Part shown: piece after piece, positions 5,505 through 10,829 of the stretch
How positions within the stretch are numbered: the stretch's first letter is position 1
Layout: every line of letters begins with the position of its first letter
Origin: Bacillota bacterium
Lineage (GTDB): Bacteria; Bacillota; Sulfobacillia; Symbiobacteriales; ZC4RG38
Reading direction: 5' to 3'
Length of the DNA: 10,829 nt
Assembly (NCBI GenBank): GCA_003242505.1
Contig: QGUP01000032.1
Span: forward strand, 1 to 10,829
Notes under the pieces: generated by a model
The model's input: only the letters and a program-made list of their open reading frames with translations
Told to the model about the DNA's origin: nothing
Database searches by the model: none
Position numbers and translations under genes: made by a program

Positions 5505-6022
5505 GGTACTGGGTCCTGGCGGCGATTCTGGGGGTCGCCTTCCTGGCCCAGACCACCGTGGCGGGTTTTCTGCAGATCGGCGGGGTGGCGCCCAACCTCC
5601 TGCAGGCGGTGGTGGTGAGCTACGGCCTGCTTTTCGGCTCCCCGGTCGGGGCGGTCGCCGGCGCCCTGGTGGGGCTCCTCCGGGACGTGGCCTTCGGGCG
5701 GTACATCGGCCTCAGCGTCCTCAGCCTGGGGGCGGTGGGCTGGGTGGCGGGGCTGGTGGAGCGGCGGGTGTACCAGGAGAACCCCCTCCTGCCGGTGCTG
5801 GGGGGCCTTCTTTCCACCTTTCTGGCCGAAGGAATCCATTATGGGGTGCTCCGGCTCCTGGACCCGGACCTGGTGGCCGCGGCGGCGGTCTCCCGGCGGG
5901 TTCTGCCGGGAGCCCTTTACACCACCGCGGTGACCTTTCTGGTCTACCGCCGGATCCTGCGGGCTTACGGCTACCTGCGCCCGGAGCCCGGCGGGGTGAT
6001 TCGCTCCGTGCGGCGGAGGTGA
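5501..6022 (+). CDS. mreD: Rod shape-determining membrane protein MreD
   Basis: A 173-residue, highly hydrophobic protein with about five or six membrane-spanning segments (roughly 4-22, 28-48, 50-66, 70-88, 99-118 and 130-148). It ends in a basic tail (RSVRRR). MreD is a core elongasome component, structurally related to transporter S components. Family features include the early GVAFLAQTTVAGFLQIGGVAPNLL segment and the GLLRDVAFGRYIGLSVLSLGAVGWVAG segment, whose RD and GLS residues resemble the typical GLLxDxxxGxxxGL pattern. The ATG overlaps the mreC stop by four bases, with a GAGGAGG sequence inside the end of mreC. Only six bases separate it from mrdA. Its assignment rests on this context as much as on sequence, because MreD proteins diverge strongly. 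Confidence 0.92.
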   Translation: MRYWVLAAILGVAFLAQTTVAGFLQIGGVAPNLLQAVVVSYGLLFGSPVGAVAGALVGLLRDVAFGRYIGLSVLSLGAVGWVAGLVERRVYQENPLLPVLGGLLSTFLAEGIHYGVLRLLDPDLVAAAAVSRRVLPGALYTTAVTFLVYRRILRAYGYLRPEPGGVIRSVRRR

Positions 6023-6028
6023 TCCCAG

Positions 6029-8017
6029 GTGTCCAAGGAGATCGACCGCCGGGGCTTTCTCCTGATGATGCTGTACGGGCTGGGGACCATGGCGGTGGTG
6101 GGGCAGCTGGGCAACCTCCAGTTCCGGAAGCGGGACACCCTGGCGGCGACGGCCAGGGCCCAGCACACCCAGCGGCTGACGGAGCCCGCTCCCCGGGGGG
6201 AGATCCTGGACCGGAACGGGGTCCCCCTGGCCACCAACCGCCCCTCCAACGTGGTGGTCATCCGCTACCCGTACTATAACTACCGGAAGAACGAGGAGTA
6301 CCGGCGCTCCCTGGAGCTGCTGGCGGACCTCACCCGGGTCGACCTCCAGGAACTCCTGGAGCGGGTGGACTACAAACTCGAGACCGACATGCGGTTCTTC
6401 GACCCGGTGGTGGTCAAGGCGGACATCACCCAGGAGGAGTACGCCGCCATCGTGGCCAACCGGGACCGGCTGCCCGGGGTCGACGTGGTGGTGCGGCCGG
6501 TGCGGCAGTATCCCCAGAAGGACCTGGCCGCGCACGTGATCGGCTACGTCGGGGAGATCACCCGGGAGGAACTGGAGGCCATGGCCGGCCAGGGCTACCG
6601 GGGCGGGGATGTGATCGGCAAGGCCGGGCTGGAGCGGTACTACGAGTCCTATCTCCGGGGAACCCCGGGGATCCGGCAGGTGCAGATCGACTACAGCTTT
6701 GTCCCCATCGGCGACCTCGGGTGGGTCAGGGAGCCGGTGCCCGGGGCCAACCTCGTTCTCACCCTGGACGTGGGGCTCCAGGCCCTGGCGGAGCGGGCCC
6801 TGGACTGGCAGATGCTGCGCCTCCAGAACATCTACCATGTCAACGACCGCAAGACCTACACCGAGGCCAAGGCCGGGGCGGCGGTGTTGATGGACGTCCG
6901 GACCGGGGCGATCCTGGCCATGGCCAGCCGGCCTTCCTACGACCTGAACCTGTGGGTGCCGGCCATCTCCCCGGAGGACTACCAGCGGCTGATCAGCGAC
7001 CCCATCAGCCCCCTCTGGAACCGCGCGGTCCAGGGCGCCTACCAGCCGGGCTCCACCTGGAAGATGGTCACCGCCGCGGCGGCCCTGATGGAGGGGGTGG
7101 TGACCCCCCGGGAAGAGATTTTCTGCGGCGGCCGGTACAAGGAGACCAACCAGAACTGCTGGAACCGGTGGGGGCACGGCCGGGTGAACGTGGCCCGGGC
7201 CCTCCGGGACTCCTGCAACGTCTTCTTCTACGAGATGGGTCGCCGGCTCGGCATCGACCGGCTGGTCAAGTGGGCCCAGGCCTTCGGCTTCGGCAGCCGG
7301 ACCGGGGTGGACCTGCCGGAAGAGGAGCCGGGGTTCCTCCCCACCCGGGAGTGGCGGGAGGCCCGGGCCCGGGAGCACGGCCTCGACTGGTACCTCGGCG
7401 ACACCACCTCCGCTGCCATCGGCCAGACCTTCCAGGTGACCCCGGTGCAGCTGGCCCGGTACTGCGCCGCGATCGCCAACGGCGGGACGCTCCTGCGCCC
7501 CCGGCTGGTGGAGCGGATCGTCGCCGCGGACGGGACGGTGCTGAAGACCTTCGGCCCCGAGCCCCAGGGGGAGCTGCCGGTCTCCCGGGAGGCCCTGGCG
7601 GAGATCGTCCGGGGCATGAAGATGGTCAACGCCCCGGGCGGCACCTCGGACTTCGGCCGCTGGCCGCTCCCCGGGATCCCCACCGCCGGCAAGACCGGCA
7701 CCGCCGAGTACCCGGGCATCGACAACCTCGGGGTCTACGTCTGCTTTGCCCCCGCGGACGACCCGGAGGTCGCGGTGGCGGTGGTCATCGAGCGGGCCGG
7801 CCACGGCGGCTCCGTGGCGCCGGTGGCCCGGAGCATCCTCGCCGGGTACTTCGGGGTGCAGCTGCCGCCGGAGGATCCCGCCTTCATCCCGCCGGAATTC
7901 CCCGAGCAGAAGGAGGAGATTGCCCGGGTCCTGCGGTCCGGCCGGCGCTGGATCTCCCGCCAGAGCCAGGAGGACGGGCGCCAGGGCCAGGGCGACGGGG
8001 CGGCGGGCAACCACTAG
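6029..8017 (+). CDS. mrdA: Penicillin-binding protein 2, elongation-specific transpeptidase
   Basis: A 662-residue class B penicillin-binding protein, normal length for PBP2. It cross-links peptidoglycan on the outer face of the membrane as the partner of RodA. A short cytoplasmic end is followed by a membrane anchor (about 10-30), the pedestal domain with APRGEILDRNGVPLATNRPS (54-73) and VIGKAGLERYYESYLRG (195-211), and the transpeptidase domain. All three catalytic motifs are present: SxxK as STWK (342-345, nucleophile Ser342), SxN as SCN (395-397) and KTGT (555-558). The C-terminus (about 640-662) is a polar Q/G/D-rich tail without recognisable structure. The GTG at 6029 follows GGAGGTGATC (6015-6024), an exceptionally good match to the 16S anti-Shine-Dalgarno end. 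It closes the mre transcript; a clear terminator lies 37 bases after its stop. Confidence 0.97.
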   Translation: MSKEIDRRGFLLMMLYGLGTMAVVGQLGNLQFRKRDTLAATARAQHTQRLTEPAPRGEILDRNGVPLATNRPSNVVVIRYPYYNYRKNEEYRRSLELLADLTRVDLQELLERVDYKLETDMRFFDPVVVKADITQEEYAAIVANRDRLPGVDVVVRPVRQYPQKDLAAHVIGYVGEITREELEAMAGQGYRGGDVIGKAGLERYYESYLRGTPGIRQVQIDYSFVPIGDLGWVREPVPGANLVLTLDVGLQALAERALDWQMLRLQNIYHVNDRKTYTEAKAGAAVLMDVRTGAILAMASRPSYDLNLWVPAISPEDYQRLISDPISPLWNRAVQGAYQPGSTWKMVTAAAALMEGVVTPREEIFCGGRYKETNQNCWNRWGHGRVNVARALRDSCNVFFYEMGRRLGIDRLVKWAQAFGFGSRTGVDLPEEEPGFLPTREWREARAREHGLDWYLGDTTSAAIGQTFQVTPVQLARYCAAIANGGTLLRPRLVERIVAADGTVLKTFGPEPQGELPVSREALAEIVRGMKMVNAPGGTSDFGRWPLPGIPTAGKTGTAEYPGIDNLGVYVCFAPADDPEVAVAVVIERAGHGGSVAPVARSILAGYFGVQLPPEDPAFIPPEFPEQKEEIARVLRSGRRWISRQSQEDGRQGQGDGAAGNH

Positions 8018-8054
8018 CCCATGCGCCCGGACGGGCGCTGCCGGCGGCTCCCTG

Positions 8055-8087
8055 GGCCGGAGCGCCCGGCCTTTATTTAATTTATTG
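8055..8087 (+). terminator. Intrinsic terminator after mrdA
   Basis: GGCCGG (8055-8060) pairs with CCGGCC (8066-8071) around a five-base loop, and a T-rich tail TTTATTTAATTTATTG follows directly (8072-8087). This is the best rho-independent terminator in the window. It separates the mre–mrdA transcript from minCDE. Confidence 0.8.
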
Positions 8088-8248
8088 ATAGGATTGATTG
8101 GCCCTGGCCGGCCTGGCCGGTGACTTCTCTATTTTTCTCGCGGAGGGAGGATTTGGCGCTTGATCCCGAGAATCATCCCCACAGGAGGTTGAGAGGGGCC
8201 TGAACTCCGTGGCCCGAACACTGGCGTACAGCAGAGTAGGGAGTCGGC
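8088..8248 (+). promoter_or_regulatory. minC upstream region and leader
   Basis: This gap must hold the start of minCDE transcription, since a terminator precedes it. TTGATA (8085-8090) and TTGATT (8094-8099) resemble -35 hexamers, but no good -10 lies 16-18 bases downstream; instead there is a direct repeat CTGGCCGG (8104-8111 and 8113-8120), with GGCCGGCC palindromic at 8106-8113. A T-rich segment follows at 8130-8137. A strong AGGAGG at 8183-8188 has no start codon at usable spacing apart from a TTG that stops after four codons. GGGCC/GGCCC (8196-8200 with 8211-8215) could form a hairpin. The true minC ribosome-binding site is TAGGGAG at about 8237-8243. Confidence 0.4.
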
Positions 8249-8962
8249 ATGCAAAGGGACGTGCTCTTTCGCGGAACCCGGGATGGCTTACTCGTGGTAC
8301 TCGGTGACGGGCCTGACTTTTCCCAGCTGCTGGATACGCTGCAGCGCAGGCTGGAGGAGACGGGCGGGTTCTTCCGGGGGGCGTCGGTGACCGCCGCGGT
8401 GCTCGGCCGGCGGCTCACCCCGGAGCAGCGGTCCCAGCTGATGCAACTGCTGGAGGGCCGGTTCGGGATGGTTCTGCGCCAGATCCGGGAAGGGGAGAGC
8501 GCGGCCGCCGTGCTCGGCCGGGGGCCCGGGGAGCCCGGCGGAGCCGCCCGGTCCCCGGGCGGGGGGGCCGGAGGGGAAGGGAGCCGGCCCGAAGGGAAGG
8601 AATGGGAGTGGGCGGTGCCCGCCCCCCGGGCTGAGCCGCCCCTCGTGCTGGCCCGGACCCTGCGTTCCGGCCAGGCGGTCTACCATCGGGGCGATGTGGT
8701 GATCCTCGGGGACGTCAACCCGGGGGCGGAGGTGGTGGCCACGGGGCACATCGTGGTCATGGGCGCGCTCCGGGGGGTGGCCCACGCCGGCGCCGGCGGC
8801 GACGAGACCGCGGTGGTGGCAGCCCTAAGGCTGGAGCCGACCCAGTTGCGGATCGGCTGCCGGGTGGGGCGGGCTCCCGACGACCCCGTCCGGGAGGCCC
8901 CGGGGGTGCCCGAGGTCGCCCGGGTGGTGGACGGGCAGATCGTGATCGAGGGTCGCCGGTAA
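8249..8962 (+). CDS. minC: Septum site-determining protein MinC
   Basis: A 237-residue FtsZ antagonist that MinD recruits to the membrane to block Z-rings near the poles. The N-terminal FtsZ-interacting domain spans about 1-88 (RGTRDGLLVVLGDGPDFSQLLDTLQRRL at its start). A glycine- and proline-rich linker of about 40 residues (90-130) follows. The C-terminal beta-helix domain (131-237) is well conserved: LVLARTLRSGQAVYHRGDVVILGDVNPGAEVVATGHIVVMGALRGVAHAG, with the RSGQ motif (139-142) that contacts MinD. The ATG at 8249 follows TAGGGAG; an in-frame stop at 8237 rules out a longer form. It is followed by a 114-base gap before minD, long for this pair. Confidence 0.95.
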   Translation: MQRDVLFRGTRDGLLVVLGDGPDFSQLLDTLQRRLEETGGFFRGASVTAAVLGRRLTPEQRSQLMQLLEGRFGMVLRQIREGESAAAVLGRGPGEPGGAARSPGGGAGGEGSRPEGKEWEWAVPAPRAEPPLVLARTLRSGQAVYHRGDVVILGDVNPGAEVVATGHIVVMGALRGVAHAGAGGDETAVVAALRLEPTQLRIGCRVGRAPDDPVREAPGVPEVARVVDGQIVIEGRR

Positions 8963-9076
8963 GAGCCGGCAGGAAGGATTGGCACCGAATTCCGAATCGC
9001 AGCCGGGCGGACGGGTCCGGGCGGTGGAGCACCGGCGCCCCCATCCCCCGGATCAGGGTGGCGGAGGAGGTTCGCC

Positions 9077-9877
9077 ATGGGACAGGTTATCGTGATCACC
9101 TCAGGCAAGGGCGGGGTCGGGAAGACCACCACCACCGCCAACCTTGGCGCCGGACTGGCCAGCCACGGCCACCGGGTCTGCCTGGTGGACGCGGACATCG
9201 GGCTGCGCAACCTGGATCTGCTCCTGGGGCTGGAGAACCGGATCGTCTACGACCTGGTGGACGTGGCCAACGGGTACTGCAAGTACAAGAAGGCCCTGAT
9301 CAAGTCGAAGCAGTTTGACAACCTGTTCCTGCTCCCCGCGGCCCAGACCAAGGACAAGACCGCGGTCCGGCCGGACCAGATGCGGGACCTGTGCGAGGAG
9401 CTGAAGCAGGAGTTCGACTACGTCCTGGTGGACAGCCCCGCGGGGATTGAGCAGGGATTCCAGAACGCGGTGGCCGGGGCCGAGAAGGCGATCATCGTCA
9501 CCACCCCCGAGATGGCAGCCCTCCGGGATGCCGACCGGGTGGTTGGCCTCCTCGAGGCCATGGAGAAGGAGCGGCCGATGCTGATCATCAACCGGTACCG
9601 GCCCGGGATGGTCCGCAAGGGCGACATGCTGGCCATCGACGACATGCTGGAGATCCTGGCCATCGACCTCCTGGGCGTGGTGCCCGAGGACGAGCAGATC
9701 GTGGTGACGACCAACCGGGGCGAGCCCGCGGTCCTGGACAAGCACTCCCGGGCGGGGGAGGCCTACCGCAACATCACCCGGCGGCTCATGGGGGAGCAGG
9801 TGCCCCTCATGAACCTGGATGACGACGACGGGATTCTCAGCCGGATCAAGCGGGTCTTCGGCTTCGGGGCACGGTAG
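9077..9877 (+). CDS. minD: Septum site-determining ATPase MinD
   Basis: A 266-residue ParA/MinD-family ATPase, full length. Bound to ATP it dimerises on the membrane and recruits MinC; MinE triggers hydrolysis and release. It has the deviant Walker A motif GKGGVGKT (10-17) with signature Lys11 and Lys16, the switch region VDADIGLRNLDLLLGLENR (37-55) with Asp40, and the VDSPAGIE Walker B region (118-125). The C-terminal amphipathic membrane-targeting sequence is GILSRIKRVFGFG (252-264). The ATG at 9077 follows GGAGGAGG just upstream. The 114 bases between minC and minD contain no convincing gene; a TTG at 8979 abuts a purine run with no spacing and opens a short frame that overlaps minD. Confidence 0.98.
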   Translation: MGQVIVITSGKGGVGKTTTTANLGAGLASHGHRVCLVDADIGLRNLDLLLGLENRIVYDLVDVANGYCKYKKALIKSKQFDNLFLLPAAQTKDKTAVRPDQMRDLCEELKQEFDYVLVDSPAGIEQGFQNAVAGAEKAIIVTTPEMAALRDADRVVGLLEAMEKERPMLIINRYRPGMVRKGDMLAIDDMLEILAIDLLGVVPEDEQIVVTTNRGEPAVLDKHSRAGEAYRNITRRLMGEQVPLMNLDDDDGILSRIKRVFGFGAR

Positions 9878-9891
9878 GGAGGGGGATTCCG

Positions 9892-10158
9892 GTGCTCGAC
9901 CTGATCGCCAAGGTTTTCGGGCGGGAGAGCCCCAGCGCGGAGATTGCCAAGGAGCGGCTGCGGCTCGTGCTGGTCCACGACCGGTCCAGCGTCACCCCCC
10001 AGTTCCTGGAGCGGCTCAAGGAGGACCTCATTCGGGTCATCTCCGAGTACATGGACATTGACACGGAGACCATGGATGTGCGGCTCTCCCAGACCGAGCA
10101 CCAGGCGGCTCTGGTGGCCAGCATCCCGGTCCGCCGGGTGAAGCGGGTGGCTCCGTAG
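9892..10158 (+). CDS. minE: Cell division topological specificity factor MinE
   Basis: An 88-residue protein of normal MinE length. It stimulates MinD ATPase activity and so drives the Min system towards a mid-cell minimum. It has the amphipathic membrane-binding N-terminus MLDLIAKVFGR (1-11), the MinD-contact region SAEIAKERLRLVLVHDRS (15-32) and the dimerisation domain (about 33-84), including LERLKEDLIRVISEYMDID and VRLSQTEHQAALVASIPVRRV. The GTG at 9892 follows an AGGGAGGGGG run; the gap from minD is 14 bases, consistent with co-transcription. Having MinE rather than relying on DivIVA/MinJ alone fits a Clostridia-type Firmicute rather than Bacillus. The genes end at the terminator at 10195-10224. 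Confidence 0.96.
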   Translation: MLDLIAKVFGRESPSAEIAKERLRLVLVHDRSSVTPQFLERLKEDLIRVISEYMDIDTETMDVRLSQTEHQAALVASIPVRRVKRVAP

Positions 10159-10194
10159 CCCCCGGGCCCAGCACCGACGGCAAGTCTTTCCGGT

Positions 10195-10224
10195 CCGGCG
10201 CCGCGCCGCCGGGCTTTCTTTCTT
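10195..10224 (+). terminator. Intrinsic terminator after minE
   Basis: CCGGCG (10195-10200) pairs with CGCCGG (10207-10212) around a six-base loop, followed by the T-rich run CTTTCTTTCTT (10214-10224). It lies 36 bases after the minE stop, closes the minCDE transcript, and its T-run abuts the rodA promoter candidate. Confidence 0.72.
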
Positions 10225-10232
10225 GTTACAAT
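10224..10232 (+). promoter_or_regulatory. Candidate extended -10 promoter for rodA
   Basis: TG at 10224-10225, one base, then TACAAT at 10227-10232 form an extended -10 element. The position 17 bases upstream lies within the minE terminator stem and does not resemble a -35, which extended -10 promoters can do without. It lies 33 bases upstream of the rodA start and shares the octamer GTTACAAT with the site at 1671-1678. Confidence 0.5.
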
Positions 10233-10265
10233 GAGACGAAGGCTGAAGTAGCGAGGGAACGCCAA

Positions 10266-10829
10266 TTGAACTTCGAGTGGCGGCTGCTCCGGTATCTGGA
10301 CTGGGTCCTGCTGCTGACGGTGCTGCTCCTGACCGGGGTCGGCCTGGTGGTCATCGCCAGCGCGGCCCGGGGGTACATGCCCGGGAACTGGCAGATTTAC
10401 GTGTACAAGCAGGCGGCCGGGATGGTCCTGGGCCTTCTGGCCATGGCGGTGATCCTTCTTTTTGACTACACCGAGTTCGGCCGGATGCACCGGTTCCTCT
10501 ACGTGGTGAACCTGATCCTGCTCCTCCTGGTGTGGGTGCCGGGGCTGGGGGTGGAGCACAACAACGCCCGCAGCTGGATCGACCTGCGGGTCGTGGAACT
10601 GCAGCCCGCGGAGCTGACCAAGGTCCTGGTCATCCTTACCCTGGGGTGGCAACTGGCCCGTGCCGAGTCCCTCCGGGAGTGGTGGGACCTGGTGCCGCAC
10701 CTGGCCCACGTGCTGCCCTTCGTCGCGCTGATCCTGATACAGCCGGACCTGGGGTCGGCCCTGGTCCTGATCATGCTGGTGGCCGGGATGCTGTACATGG
10801 CCGGGGTTCCCGGCTGGCGGTTTCTCGTG
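10266..10829 (+). CDS. rodA: RodA, SEDS-family peptidoglycan glycosyltransferase, N-terminal part
   Basis: The first 188 residues of a SEDS polytopic membrane protein cut by the window end (a full RodA is about 370-420 residues). SEDS proteins polymerise lipid II into glycan strands; RodA works with PBP2, encoded by mrdA in this window. Visible are the cytoplasmic start, several membrane helices (about 13-32, 47-66, 78-94, 118-130 and 146-158), the conserved NNARSWIDL (99-107) with QPAELTK (113-119), and QPDLGSALV (159-167). RodA is preferred over FtsW because of the elongasome context and the IQPDLGSAL form, but the missing C-terminus would settle it. The start is TTG at 10266, with GAGGG at 10253-10257; no better in-frame start exists downstream of the promoter candidate. 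Confidence 0.88.
   Translation, partial: MNFEWRLLRYLDWVLLLTVLLLTGVGLVVIASAARGYMPGNWQIYVYKQAAGMVLGLLAMAVILLFDYTEFGRMHRFLYVVNLILLLLVWVPGLGVEHNNARSWIDLRVVELQPAELTKVLVILTLGWQLARAESLREWWDLVPHLAHVLPFVALILIQPDLGSALVLIMLVAGMLYMAGVPGWRFLV

Noticed and set aside
5336..8014. Very long minus-strand open frame (about 890 codons) opposite mreD and mrdA; similar long frames at 558-2555 and 3474-5501
   Set aside because: In very GC-rich DNA, stop codons are scarce in antisense frames. The products are proline-, histidine- and glycine-rich without recognisable domains, while the plus strand carries well-conserved genes with good ribosome-binding sites.
6721..8088. Plus-strand open frame of about 455 codons overlapping mrdA, and a similar one at 1253-2125
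   Set aside because: They are out-of-frame shadows of mrdA and of the SPOR/DUF4321/leader region; translations are low-complexity G/P/R-rich with no family motifs.
8209..8307. GTG-started 32-codon frame overlapping the start of minC
   Set aside because: Arginine-rich product with no conservation signal visible; the purine run upstream is poorly spaced. Kept only as a possible test in the minC leader finding.
8979..9090. TTG-started short frame between minC and minD
   Set aside because: The purine run abuts the start with no spacer, the product is low-complexity, and it runs into minD out of frame.

Overview
The window is a very GC-rich (well over 65% by eye; not computed), tightly packed, all-plus-strand stretch of a bacterial chromosome. 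The gene order is folC – SPOR-domain protein – DUF4321 protein – maf – radC – mreB – mreC – mreD – mrdA (PBP2) – minC – minD – minE – rodA. This is the shape and septum-placement neighbourhood of rod-shaped Firmicutes (Bacillota). DUF4321 in front of maf, and MinE beside MinCD, point to a Clostridia-like lineage. Together with the extreme GC this suggests a high-GC Firmicute of the Thermaerobacter or Symbiobacterium kind. The taxon is inferred from gene order and base composition, not from a database match.

Layout. Bases 1-75 are an AT-rich, poly-T-led end that does not belong to the gene it joins; the 3' part of folC follows (to 603). A membrane-anchored SPOR-domain protein (696-1532) is followed by a strong hairpin (1591-1618). 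A promoter-like TACAAT (1673-1678) and a leader of about 155 bases precede a run of genes from the DUF4321 membrane protein through maf, radC, mreB, mreC, mreD and mrdA. That run closes at a clear intrinsic terminator (8055-8087). A 161-base leader precedes minC, minD and minE, which end at another intrinsic terminator (10195-10224). An extended -10 promoter-like site (10224-10232) then starts a rodA gene that runs off the window.

How the genes work together. MreB filaments, MreC, MreD, the transpeptidase PBP2 (mrdA) and the glycosyltransferase RodA are the core of the elongasome, which inserts peptidoglycan along the side wall. MinC, MinD and MinE keep the FtsZ ring away from the poles. Maf (nucleotide pyrophosphatase) and RadC (JAB/MPN-fold protein of unsettled role) are usual companions in this locus. 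The SPOR and DUF4321 proteins are the least understood members and are plausible envelope accessory factors.

I see no mobile element, CRISPR array, tRNA, rRNA or defence system. The less ordinary signals are regulatory: an AT-rich run of synonymous codons forming a perfect TATAAT inside the end of maf, a hairpin covering part of the radC ribosome-binding site, and structured leaders before the DUF4321 gene and minC. No gap between genes exceeds about 305 bases; the largest (1533-1835) holds the hairpin, promoter and leader listed separately.
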